Assembly: GCF_016704835.1 (NCBI RefSeq) | Contig: NZ_JADIZJ010000003.1 | Location: forward strand, 1-20,350 | Source of the DNA: Sphingopyxis sp. | Lineage (GTDB): Bacteria > Pseudomonadota > Alphaproteobacteria > Sphingomonadales > Sphingomonadaceae | Length of the DNA stretch: 20,350 nucleotides | Reading direction: 5' to 3' | Shown here: piece after piece, positions 1 through 9,027 of the stretch | Layout of the letters: every line of letters begins with the position of its first letter | How positions within the stretch are numbered: position 1 is the first letter of the stretch | Program-made: the position numbers and the translations under genes | Notes under the pieces: model-generated | The model's input: the letters and a program-made list of their open reading frames with translations, nothing else | Database searches by the model: none | What the model was told of the DNA's origin: nothing

Positions 1-407
1 AAGGCCATTCGCCGAAGCGTATGTCGCTATGCGATTTGCGGCCGCTCGCAGCGCAACGGCGGGCCCAAGCCGCTGGAATCGGGTATTTCGTCATCGGGTA
101 ATTGCAGGTTGATATGGCGCTATCCGCTTACCGGCATGCCTCAGATTACGGCCTGGACCTTGTATTTGCAGCCCATGAATAGATTTGCAGCGCCGCCGCT
201 GCCCGGCACTTGGGGAGCCGTTCATGAAGGAAAGCATTCCCAGCGATAATCATATGGAATGCCCCGATCACCCCACGATGCGAGGTGGCCCGAAAACCCA
301 GGCAACGGAGGTTACGATGCCCTAATCCTATGTCAATTTTCGGGCAGCAGACGGGGCAAGTGCGGCATCGATAGAGCGGGAAGCTTCGATGACTTGGGCG
401 GCCCCTG
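1..407. other. No recognisable gene (left edge)
   Basis: I see no convincing coding region here. The only notable item is a 15-base sequence at 113-127 that recurs at 1916-1930. A short plus-strand frame opens at an ATG near 224 and runs about 33 codons to a TAA. It has no recognisable similarity and I do not call it. This stretch is the downstream flank of the minus-strand transporter remnant that ends at 408. Confidence 0.5.
113..127. repeat. 15-base direct repeat, copy 1
   Basis: The sequence TATGGCGCTATCCGC occurs here and again at 1916-1930 in the same orientation. The two copies bracket the MFS transporter remnant. Flanking bases do not match, so this may be a short conserved site or chance. 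Confidence 0.4.
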
Positions 408-1621
408 TTAGGACGATTTCCCGGCCCAAGTTGGCGCCCTCCCCATAAACATCAGAACGCCGGCATTTACCGCCAGAGCAATCAGGACGAAGCCGAATGG
501 AGTCGCGTAGCTGCCCGTCGTATCGACCATCCTTCCGATAGCGAGACTCCAGAGTCCCCCGAGGCCAGTGGTCAGGCCGTACAACAGACCAAAAGTCGCA
601 CCATAACTTCGCACTCCAAAATAGCGTGCTGTGATGTAGGCGAGGAGTTGGAATTCGCCGCCGGAGGCCGCGCCTATACCTAAGACACAAAGCAGCAGGA
701 GCGTCCATTCATGTGATTGTGTCAAACAGAAGGCACTGACACCTGAGAGGACGAGGAACGCCGCGAACATGCCCGGGGACCAGAACTTGTCCGAATAGTA
801 GCCGGCTCCAAGCCGCCCGATAAGCAGTGCGATCCCCATGAGGGCGGTCATCATGCTGGCGTCAGACGACGAAATGCCCTGACTTTGGAGCGCGCCTTCA
901 AGGTGCGGCAAGATGCCGGGAACTGCCGCAGCACCCAATGCCACAGGATCATGATTAAAACCGCCTGACCGAATATCTCGTGCAGCTAGAAGCCGGTCAG
1001 TGGCATCGCCAGCGGCTGTTATCACTTCTGCGTCGATATTCGGTCGCGGCCGCATGACAAGCAGGGCGGCAGGATAAAGGAGGAGGAGGGCAACAGTCCT
1101 AGAAACACAAGCCCGACCTGCCAGCCAGCCAAACCTATCACGAGTTGGACAACGGGTTTGACGATGAGAAGAAACGCTGCGGCCCCGCACGATGCAATTC
1201 CGAGTGCTAATCCCCGCGACGTGTGGAATTGCTCGGAGAAGGCGGAGTCCAGACAATGGGGCCGCTTCCCACCCCGGCAATGCCCACGATGATCCAAAGA
1301 ATATAATATCGTAATGTGGAAGCATCGGTGGCGGCCAGGCCAGCGAATGCAAGACAGCTCAGCGGCATGGAGATAGCGGGAATTCTGTAGGGTCCGGATC
1401 GATCAATGAGAAAACCTCCTGGAAAGGCAGCGAGACCCAGAGATGATTGTGAACGCGGCGAAGACCCGAACTGGTATGTCCGAGCGCGACCAGCCGAACG
1501 CCTGCGACAGCGGCTGCATGAACAATCCCCAGCCAAAGAGCGGAATTGTCGGCATGCAGAGACCCATCCCTACGAATGCGACTATCAACGCAGGCCATCG
1601 CTGCTTAAACTCGGCGTTCAT
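408..1621 (-). pseudogene. MFS transporter (monocarboxylate/OFA-like), frameshifted
   Basis: This is an inner-membrane major facilitator transporter, broken as written. The start is the ATG at 1621 (protein begins MNAEFKQRWPAL), chosen because GAGGTGA lies just upstream. Transporter-like sequence then runs through successive frames: FGWSRSDIPV, then LIDRSGPYR with IVGIAGVGSGPIVWT, then SRGLALGIASCG, and finally a long C-terminal half with MGIALLIGRLGAGYYSDKF and SYGATFGLLYGLTTGLGGL. The last two correspond to the second-half loop and helix motifs of MFS proteins. Frame changes fall near 1440, 1250 and 1085, with a compensating pair near 960-990. Joined together the pieces make about 400 residues, a normal MFS length, so indels rather than large deletions broke it. 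The substrate cannot be read. The neighbours (quinone reductase-like enzyme, Vgb-like protein, TonB receptor tail) suggest a catabolic or uptake cluster. The MFS call is firm; the subfamily is tentative. Confidence 0.8.
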
Positions 1622-2026
1622 TTTCACCTCATGCCTCTCCCGGACGACCTTGTTTTCGTGTTCGGCTTGCCGCCGTCTTCCTTGCAAATGCAATAGCGGC
1701 AAAAATTATGAGCGACCCCCTGACTCCACAATTTAGAACATCGAGATTCTCACCATCGATCCCGGAACGTGGGGCTGCAAAGTCTTGCTTGTTCCGGATG
1801 ATTAGCATTGGTGAACGCAGGGCTTCTATTCCGATCGCCCGATAGCGGCATCATAGTGTCGGATGGCGCGCGCGGCGAAATTGGAGCCAAAGCCGGAAGA
1901 GCGTGGTGACCTGCGTATGGCGCTATCCGCGATGCGGAATATGCAGCCACATCCCGCGCAAATATGGAGAAACGAACGTGAATAGGGAACGATGACCGAG
2001 CGTCCCAAATCGGAGAGGGTCTGAAC
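1622..2026. other. Divergent intergenic region between MFS and Vgb-like genes
   Basis: About 400 bases separate two divergently oriented starts (1621 minus, 2027 plus), so both promoters should lie here. I see no certain -35/-10 pair. The visible items are the GAGGTGA ribosome-binding site of the MFS gene just above 1621, GGAGAGG just before 2027, and the second copy of the 15-base repeat at 1916-1930. Open frames on the minus strand here have no protein-like character. Confidence 0.45.
1916..1930. repeat. 15-base direct repeat, copy 2
   Basis: This is the second copy of TATGGCGCTATCCGC (first copy 113-127). It sits about 100 bases upstream of the Vgb-like gene. Function is unknown and chance is possible. 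Confidence 0.4.
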
Positions 2027-3636
2027 ATGCGAACCTATGCCATGATAGCAGTAGGCTTGAGCGTCGGATCGGCAGCGATCGCTCTGGTCGGAGATAAAGC
2101 GAGAGCATTGGCGACGGTTGCACCCCCCGCTCCGTTCGAGATCAGCGGGACTGTGACAGACGCCAGCGGCGCGCCCGTTCGCGGCGCCTTCGTGACGGTT
2201 GCGGACGAGCAAAGCGCGATTTCACGGCTCACGGATTCTAATGGCGCCTACCGGATCGTCGTTCCCTACCCGGCGGAATTCAGCCTGTCGGCATCAAGAT
2301 TCGGTTTCGCCACGCAATCGGTGACTCTTACTTCCAAGGATAATGGAACACGGAGCTTCCGGCTGTCGCCAGAGTTTGATCGCACGCAGCTCACCTCGGC
2401 CCAGATTACATCTTTTCTTCCGAAGAATACGGAGACGGACTGGCTCAAAGCACGATGTGTTGGCTGTCATGGAATGACAGAGCCTGAGCAGTTCAGGGGT
2501 TCCGACGAAGGCGTTTTCGATTCCATATTGCGCAACATGCAGCTGTCGTATGGCATCACTTTCCTTCACGATCCGGATCTCAAATATGCCGCAAAACTCA
2601 CAACCAAATATTTTGGCAAGGATGCACCACCCTCGCTCGAAACGGTAAAGAGCCGCCCGGTCGATCAAGAGGCTCTCAAAGCAACTATTTTCACGATTAA
2701 TCTCAGAAACACTGATCGGAGGGGTTTACCGCACAGCATTGTTGCAGACCGCAAGGGCGGCGCGTGGATCGCCGTACCCGGCAACAATGAGATCACCCAC
2801 TGGGATTTTGAAAGCGGCAAGCTGAGTTCAGTTGCGATGCCAAAGCCGGTTTCGATGCCGCACACTCCGACGCTCGATAGGACGGGGCGCGTTTGGACAG
2901 GCATGCCGGGGGCGCGGCAGATGAGCGTCATCACGCCAGGCACCAACGACGTTCGCTACGTCGATCTTGAGTCGGTTCCGCACACCTTAAGTACGGACGC
3001 TGACGGCATTATCTGGGGCAACGGCTCGAAGGTCTATCGGGTCGATCCGGCAACAGACAAGGTAACCTATTGGCAGCCGATCGACGTGACCCCTGGCCCC
3101 CGGTCTTGGGTGGCTCGTGGCGCGACGCCGGGTCAGCCGGTCCCCAGACGGGGCCCGCCTATGCTTATCACGCGGTTCGTGATGCGGCGGGGATCGTCTG
3201 GTATTCGGTGCTCGAGACAGGCGGCATAGTGGGCTGGACCCGCGACTGGACAGCAGAAAATATCCAGCTTCCCGGCGTAGCCAGCGTGCGTGGTATCGAC
3301 GTCGACAATGACGGAGTCATATCGGGCTACCGACTGGACCGATGGCCACCTCGTTCGCTACGATCCGTGTCAGGACAGTCCTCCCTTTTCAGCATCCCGA
3401 CCGAAGGCGCGATGCCTTACTCGGTGTTCGTCGACAGAAACCGGGCTACATCTGGACGGCCGATTATGCAGGGAACAATCTTGTTCGTCTGGATCCTGAG
3501 AGCGGAAAATTCGTGGAATATCCCCCTGCAAACAACGAATCGTACCCGCGCTTCATCTCGATCGATGACGATGGCCGTATATGGTTTTGCCGAGTGGTGG
3601 AACAACCGCGCGGGCCTTCTCGACCCCGGCTATTAG
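2027..3636 (+). pseudogene. Secreted CarboxypepD_reg / cytochrome-c-motif / Vgb-like beta-propeller protein, frameshifted
   Basis: This is a periplasmic or secreted protein of the 'carboxypeptidase regulatory-like domain, streptogramin-lyase-like propeller' type. The ATG at 2027 follows GGAGAGG with good spacing. Residues 1-27 form a signal peptide ending in an AxA-type site (DKARA). Residues ~37-113 form a beta-sandwich regulatory-like domain (ISGTVTDASGAPVRGAFV). CVGCH at 144-148 is a perfect CXXCH heme-c attachment motif. From ~235 on, Vgb-type repeats appear (GGAWIAVPGNNEITHWD, GRVWTGMPG). The frame is lost near 3100. Propeller repeats then resume in other frames (GIVWYSVLETGGIVGWTRD, ATDWTDGHLVRYDP, GYIWTADYAGNNLVRLDP) and the protein ends FAEWWNNRAGLLDPGY at 3636. 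At least four indels are needed. True streptogramin lyase activity is unlikely to be the role; a substrate-binding or redox role is possible but not shown. Confidence 0.75.
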
Positions 3637-3732
3637 GTCGAGCGGTCTCGGGCAAGGCATTGCGTAGGAGCCGAACTGTGCGCAAGGAGCGCCTGTCGTC
3701 AGCAATTGCGTCCGGACGGTCCGCGCCAATTG

Positions 3733-4714
3733 TCAGTTTGGGCTCAGAATGGAGACTGCCCACTGTCGTACGGCTTTCGAGGTCACGGGTGAGCGTCGCA
3801 AGCCCCTTCCAGACCATAGCGTCGATGAATCGATATATGCAGAACATCACGCTCGATTAACCCGAAGAGCGAGCGGGCAATTTCGTCGCGTTCTCCGGGA
3901 CCACCGATAAAATGTTGCGAACTGGGCCGTACCAGCGTGATCGACCCCTTTTGAGTCAGCCTCGCAATGTCAAACGGCGGTATAGGTCCCGAAGCATTTC
4001 CGAAGCTCACCATCGTTCCGCGGACGGCAAGAGAGTCGAGGGATGCGTCGAAGCTATTTTTCCCGATGCTGTCATAGACCACCGACACCCCGGCTCCGCC
4101 GGTCATTTCCCGCACGCGGGCAGCGATATCATCGGTGCGATAATTAATGACGTCGTGGCAACCTGCGCGGCGTGCGGCAGCTATCTTCTCGTGCGAACCG
4201 ACCGCACCGATGACGGTGGCACCGACGTGATTGGCCCATCCCGCCAGAAGCTGCCCGACTGAACCTGCGGCAGCATACACCAAGATCGCATCGCCTGCCG
4301 CAAGCGGGCGGCATGCCTTAAAAGAAGATAGCCTGCGGTTAGGCCGGCCGCAGTAGCGGCCGCAGCGGTTTCAAAATCGATGGTATCCGGCAGCCTGACG
4401 AGGGACCTGGCTTCGATGTTGCGATGGGTCGCGTACGCGCCCGGTACCGCAAAACCATAGCAAACCCTGTCACCGACTGCGAAGTCCGCCACCCCGGAGC
4501 CGACGCTTTCTATGACACCGGCAGCCTCGACACCCAGGCCTGATGGAAGCGGCAGAGCGATGAGGCCGCGCCGGACCGCGACGTCGATGAAATTGACGCC
4601 GATTGCAATTTGCCGGAGGCGTACCTCGTGAGGCCCCGGCTGTGACAATTCGATCGTTTCCACGCATATGACTTCAGGTGCGCCAGTCTCGTAAAGTTTA
4701 GCGGCGCGCATCAT
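3733..4714 (-). pseudogene. NADPH:quinone reductase-like zinc-independent MDR enzyme, frameshifted
   Basis: This is a cytosolic medium-chain dehydrogenase/reductase of the quinone oxidoreductase (QOR) type, which reduces quinones or enones with NADPH. Two ATGs in a row at 4714 and 4711 follow AGGAAGA, giving MMRAAKLYETGAPEV. The GroES-like N-terminal domain is clear (GVNFIDVAVRRG, GLGVEAAGVIESVGSGV, VGDRVCYGF). The frame breaks near 4300. The Rossmann domain continues in another frame (VYAAAGSVGQLLAGWANHVGA, with the AxxGxxG nucleotide-binding turn, then TGGAGVSVVYDSIG). A second indel near 3785 separates IHRRYGLEGACDAH from the usual C-terminal DLESRTTVGS. The end at 3733 is an estimate from the most plausible stop. 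Joined length (~325 residues) is normal for QOR. Zinc-ligand patterns of alcohol dehydrogenases are absent, which supports QOR. Confidence 0.8.
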
Positions 4715-5206
4715 AGCTGCGTCTTCCTGTCGACTTTCATGGAAACTGATCTCCGACTCGTTCAACATCTGCGCTTGCCAGAGGCAGTCGTCCGGCCGAG
4801 GACGCGCGCGCGTCTAGTCTCCCAAACAGGAACTCCGCATTTCTCAGAAGCCGGAGCGGCAAAAGGCATCGACGGGTTCACCTCAAAGCTTGCGCTACTG
4901 AAATGGCCAGAGAGGCCGTCTCCGCAGCACCGCTACGCCTTCGTCGATATCCCGCGGCGATGATTTTCGAGAAAAATACCCCTCCCATAATCTCGACAAT
5001 CAGCAGAGTTCCGTGGGCCTCTTTCTCATTTTCCTGAAGGGTAGTAGCTCGATCCACTCTCATCCCTCCGAGCTTCAAGTCGTCGGTTAAAGTTCTGCAT
5101 CGACAGTTTCTGCCGACCACCCCGGCGTCCGGCAAAAGGGACATTTCTTGGTCCTTTTTGTCATTCGCCAGGATGGTGACTGCAAGGTCGTGCAAACCTT
5201 CAAAAA
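4715..5206. other. No recognisable gene between QOR-like gene and TonB remnant
   Basis: About 490 bases without a gene I can support. A minus-strand frame spans 4878-5195 (105 codons) and a plus-strand frame spans 4739-4963. Neither shows a recognised motif or good start context. The minus-strand promoter of the QOR-like gene should lie just above 4714. I see no clear inverted repeat. Confidence 0.45.
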
Positions 5207-5436
5207 TTATAGCGATACGCGGAAGCTAACTTCGAATGTGCGCGGTTCACCTGGCGTGGTCGGCTGATCGAAAGCACGCGCCGCGATCACGCCGCCGACA
5301 AAATATTGCTTGTTGAAGACGTTGTTCACATATGCCCTCAACTGGAAGCGATCCCAGCTGTAAGTGGCCGTGAGGTTAACAACTTCATATCCGTTGAGCG
5401 GAAGCGTCTGAAGCAGGTTTTCGGCAGGCGTGAAGC
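5207..5436 (-). pseudogene. TonB-dependent receptor, C-terminal fragment
   Basis: On the minus strand an open frame without a start ends at the TAA at 5207-5209. It reads as the last strands of an outer-membrane TonB-dependent receptor barrel: GYEVVNLTATYSWDRFQLRA, then YVNNVFNKQYFVGG, then FEVSFRVSL and stop. The NNVFNKQYF turn and the closing strand with a terminal hydrophobic residue (F/L) are typical of this family. Only ~76 codons remain; a full receptor has about 700-800. The fragment merges directly into traG sequence at about 5430-5440. The rest of the receptor has therefore been replaced, not merely frameshifted. It overlaps, in another frame, the foreign tail of the TraG reading frame. 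The substrate is unknown. Confidence 0.8.
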
Positions 5437-6252
5437 CGCGACCCCGGCAAGCGACTTATCCTCCTCGCCATAAAGGACGTGCAGGATCGCGCCGACGAGC
5501 AGCGAATGGCTTGTTTTCTCCCAGTGGTTTCGCTTCTCAAGGCTTCCTTCCGGATCGACAAGCACATCGGCGACATTCTGCACATCGCGCACTTCCCATT
5601 CGCCGCGCCGCACTTCGAGGAGCGGATTGTACGCGGCCGACGCGATGTTGGTGGGATCGAAGAGCAGGACGCGCCCATGCTGCGCGCGGAAGCCCGAGGT
5701 CAGCTGCCAATTCTCGCCCTTGATGTCGTGCACAATGCAGCTGCCCGGCCAGGTGAGCAGCGTCGGTACGACGAGGCCGACGCCCTTGCCCGATCGTGTC
5801 GGTGCGAAGCAGAGGATATGTTCGGCGCCGTCATGGCGAAGATAGGTCCGCCCAAACCGCCCCAAGATGACGCCTACATCGCCGAGCATGTCGGCGCGCC
5901 GGATGTCCTTCGCATCGGCCCAGCGGGCCGAACCATAGGTTTCGGCGCGCTGCCGCTCGCGGGCGCGCCATACCGACATGGCGATCGCGACAATGATCGA
6001 CACGAAGCCGCCTGACGCCGCGATCATGGCGCCGCGGTAGAAGATCGGCGGCGCATAGGCATCATAGACGAACCACCACCAGAAGAAGGCGGGCGGCGGA
6101 TAGACCGGATAGTCACCAAGACGGAACCAGGGCGCGCCGAGCGCCGGCTGAAATCCGAGCGCGCCCGCGGTCCACTGCGTCGCTGCCCAGACCGCGAAGA
6201 TCACGATCGAACCGACGGCCGCGATCTGGCCCCAGAGGATCTTGTCGTTCAT
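5338..6252 (-). CDS. traG: TraG/VirD4 type IV coupling protein, C-terminally truncated
   Basis: This is the conjugative coupling ATPase, an inner-membrane protein that hands the relaxosome to the type IV secretion channel. The start is the ATG at 6252 (MNDKILWGQIAAVG), 14 bases after the relaxase stop. Hydrophobic segments lie at ~10-33 and ~72-95. The nucleotide-binding domain begins with YGSARWADAKDIRRADML (~106-123). The Walker A is APTRSGKGVGLVVPT (~150-164), followed by IVHDIKGENW and LLFDPTN. TraG similarity stops at about residue 272 (GEEDKSLAGVA). The last 32 residues are out-of-frame TonB-receptor sequence. The Walker B region, the all-alpha domain and the C-terminal half (a full protein has ~600-650 residues) are missing, so it cannot be functional. 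It is a clean truncation by recombination, with no frameshift in the surviving part. The family call is firm. Confidence 0.88.
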   Translation of the reverse strand: MNDKILWGQIAAVGSIVIFAVWAATQWTAGALGFQPALGAPWFRLGDYPVYPPPAFFWWWFVYDAYAPPIFYRGAMIAASGGFVSIIVAIAMSVWRARERQRAETYGSARWADAKDIRRADMLGDVGVILGRFGRTYLRHDGAEHILCFAPTRSGKGVGLVVPTLLTWPGSCIVHDIKGENWQLTSGFRAQHGRVLLFDPTNIASAAYNPLLEVRRGEWEVRDVQNVADVLVDPEGSLEKRNHWEKTSHSLLVGAILHVLYGEEDKSLAGVAASRLPKTCFRRFRSTDMKLLTSRPLTAGIASS

Positions 6253-6266
6253 CGCACGATGCCTTT

Positions 6267-7810
6267 CTAAATGCCGATGCCCCGACCCAGCGCCCAATCG
6301 ACCGAGCCGCCGGGGACATGGTGCCGGTGATGTGCTGGCCGAGATGGCGGTCGAGCGCGGGGCGCCAGGGGACGAGCTGGAAACCCAGCCCATCGTCGAT
6401 CATGGCGAAGCGCCCCGACGCGAGTGTCACGCGCTTGCGGTAGATGCCGCTCACATAATCCCCGGCAGCCGACGGTTTGTGGGCAAGGCCGGTCCGCTCG
6501 GCAATCGATGCGGTCGCGGCCTCGAGGTCTCGCGAGGCGAGCTTGTCGATGAGCCCCGACGAGAGAGTGAGCCGGTCCCCGGCGCGCGACGCCAATCCCT
6601 GCTCGACGAGATAGCGCGTCCGTTCTTCCATCGCCTGGCGGATTTCGAGACCGAAGCCATTCCCGCACTCGACCGGTTCACGGGCGACGAGTTGCGGTCG
6701 AGCCAGGTCGCGCCGGGCGCGGTGACCTGCGACGCGAGCGGGAGGTCCGAGCGCGTCGCAAGCGACATATGCGCGCGCCCCTTGCCATCCTCCCAACTGC
6801 GGAGCTCGACGATCGAGCCCGGCCTGGCATCACCGGTCATCTCCATGTCGTTGAAGCGGATGTGATGGGTGCGCCCGTCAGCGCCATCGACGATCGCGTA
6901 GGCGGTGCCGACGAGTTCGTCATGCAACCCCCGCTCGACCAGCCGGCCCACGATCGCGGACGCGGGCGCGCCGTCGTGAAGTGCAAGCGCGGCGGGATCG
7001 AAGCGCCCCCGCCGCGCGACAGCGCGCGGTGCATCGTCTTGATGATATCGCCGCGCACCGCGACTTCGCGAAGCGCCTGCTCGGCGCCCGCCTTCAGCGA
7101 CCACAGGCCGGCACCCTGCCGCTCGGCGAGACCCATCTGCTCGAGCCGCCCGGCGCGGCCGACCAGCAGGCCGTGCATGTGCCGGTCTTCGTTTGCCGCG
7201 GGCCTAAGATCGATAACCCCGCTCGCTTCGTCGGTGAGCCTCTGCAGCCGGACGTCGAGACTCGTCCAGCGTTCGGCATCGACTTCGCGCGCGAGCGCGC
7301 TCTGCATGTCGATCTCGCTGCGCGGACCGAGCTCGAGCGTCACAAGAGATTCGGCGCGGCCACGGATGCCTGAAGCGATATAGCCGCGGTCGATGACCAG
7401 ATCGGCGCCATCGTCGGTGACGCCGCGCACGAGGATATGAATATGGGGATTGTCAGTATTCCAGTGATCGACCGCCACCCAGTCGAGGCGGGTGTGGAGA
7501 TCGCGTCCATGTCCCGTCATGAGGTCGCGCGTGAAGGAACGGAGATAGCCGAGATCGGCGGCATCCTCCGGGCTGACGATCAGCCGGAAGTGGTGCCGGT
7601 CGTCTTCGCAGCGCGCGGCGAACGCATCGCGATCGGCGGCGTCGCCGCCCGCATCGAACATGCTCGCGTCGCGGCCGTCACGGGTCACGCCCTCGCGCTC
7701 GAGATAGGAGATATGACGCGCCAGCGGCGCGGCGCGAAACCGCGCGCCCTGTTGGCGGACGACGCGCGCCATCACGGTGACGCGCCGGGCGCCGAGCTTG
7801 CGAAGACCGG
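6267..7810 (-). pseudogene. MobA/RlxS-type relaxase with DUF3363, N-truncated and frameshifted
   Basis: The relaxase would nick the transfer origin and pilot DNA in conjugation. The catalytic part is readable from RRVTVMARVVRQQGARFR: HISYLEREGVTRDG, DDRHHFRLIVSPEDA, and the histidine motif DWVAVDHWNTDNPHIHILV (HxHxH-type metal site PHIHI). The DUF3363 half follows in two further frames: ERGLHDELVGTAYAIVDGADG, then QAMEERTRYLVEQGLASRAG and VSGIYRKRVTLASGRFAMID. The C-terminus PGGSVDWALGRGIGI is in a fourth frame, ending at 6267. Indels fall near 7010, 6700 and 6310. The N-terminal region before RRVTV is gone and is replaced by IS sequence at about 7800-7826; the first Met left in frame is at 7775. 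The stop lies 14 bases before the traG start, the usual relaxase-traG operon order. Confidence 0.85.
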
Positions 7811-7814
7811 CTCG

Positions 7815-9027
7815 ATTTCCTTGCGGTGACGGCCAGTTCGAAGCCGGATTTTCGGACGATCTCAGAGTTTCGCAAGCGGCATCTCAAAGCGCTGTCGGGA
7901 TTGTTCGTACAGGTGCTGAAGCTGTGCGCCGAGGCTGGCCTGGTCAAGCTTGGCCACGTCGCGCTGGACGGTACGAAGATCAAAGCCAATGCGTCCAAGC
8001 ACAAGGCGATGAGCTATGCCCGCATGCAGAAGGCCGAAGCGGCGCTTGCGGCCGAAGTGGCAAGCTGGCTCAAGTCTGCCGAGGCCGCTGACCGCCGCGA
8101 TGATGCGAGCCTCGGTGCCGGCCAGCGCGGCGACGAGTTGCCCGACTGGGTTGCCGACAAACAGCAGCGCCTGACCAGGATCCGTGAGGCCAAGGCCGCG
8201 CTCGAAGCCGAGGCCCGAGCAAAGGAAGATGCCAAGGCCAAGGCGAAGGGCGATGATGACGATCGCAGCGATGGACCGCGGCCAGGCCGCAAGCCCAAGC
8301 ATCCGCCAGGAACGCCCAAGCCCAAGGCACAGCGCAATTTCACCGACCCGGACAGTCGGATCATGCCGGGCAAGGATGGCTTCATTCAGGCGTATAACGG
8401 TCAGATCGCCGTCGATGCGACCGCGCAAATAATCGTGGCGCATTCGCTGTCGAACTCGTCAGCCGATTCCACTTGCCTGATCCCGCTCACCGACGCTGTC
8501 ACCCGGAACATGGAGGGCAAGAAGGCCAGGAGATCTCGGCGGACGCCGGCTGTTGCTCGAAGCCAATCTGGCCGGGCTCAAGGATCGCGAGATTTCCGCT
8601 TACATCGCCACGGGCCAGGCCAAGCGCCCGACGACCGGAGGCAAGGTGGGCGGACCGCTCACCCAGGCGATGCGCCAGAAGCTCAAGCTTGGCGGACACC
8701 GCAGTCGCTATCGTTTACGCAAACAACTGCCCGAACCGGTTTTCGGACAGATCAAGCAAGCGCGCGGATTCCGTCAGTTCCTCCTGCGCGGTCTCGACAA
8801 AGTCCAAGACGAATGGAGCCTCGTCTGCATCGCCCACAATATCACCAAGCTCTGGGCCGTAGCGTAGTTCTGCCCTCTTCGATTGCGTCTCTTCAGCGCC
8901 ACAGGCCGCAACCAACCCGGCATTCGGGCCCAATCACCGCGATTCTACCACCCCTCAGGTCAAAACCCGGCGCGAACGCCGTCATGTCCGCCGCGACACC
9001 TGCGAAAAAGAGTTCGTGGACGGGCTC
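7815..9027 (+). mobile_element. IS1182-family-like insertion sequence, left end missing
   Basis: The element consists of a transposase without its N-terminus plus about 160 bases after it. Its right boundary is set by the methylase-helicase gene. That reading frame is normal up to ALGL and then hits a TAG made at the joint (9028-9030). The left boundary is set by the relaxase, whose similarity stops at about 7800-7826. The missing left end means no terminal inverted repeat can be paired inside the window and no target duplication can be checked. Because it sits between two genes each cut at the joint, a deletion starting from the left end of the IS is the simplest explanation. Confidence 0.7.
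7826..8867 (+). pseudogene. IS1182-family transposase, N-truncated and frameshifted
   Basis: This is a DDE-type cut-and-paste transposase. The readable part begins at KPDFRTISEFRKRHLKALSG. The first catalytic Asp is in GHVALDGTKIKANASKHKAM. A charged Ala/Lys-rich linker follows, with a basic stretch, then AQRNFTDPDSRIMPGKDG and AYNGQIAVDA. The second Asp is in ISADAGCC and the glutamate in EPVFGQIKQARGFRQFLLRG, near the intact C-terminus ending ITKLWAVA at 8867. Frame changes are needed near 8515 and 8550, where ADAGCC passes to LEANLAGLKDREISAYIATG. About 80 N-terminal residues usual for the family are missing. The GTG at 7826 is just the first start codon in frame and not the real one. The element is not autonomously mobile as written. 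Confidence 0.82.

Noticed and set aside
328..708. Minus-strand frame of 126 codons over the MFS C-terminus
   Set aside because: It overlaps the well-supported MFS reading in another frame and shows Arg/Ser-rich shadow-type composition.
7862..8443. Minus-strand frame opposite the transposase
   Set aside because: The plus strand carries clear DDE transposase motifs; the opposite frame has only Leu/Arg/Gly-rich shadow sequence.
8868..9027. Terminal inverted repeat of the IS
   Set aside because: The right end can be bounded by the broken helicase frame, but the left end is missing, so no inverted partner can be paired and I will not define the repeat.
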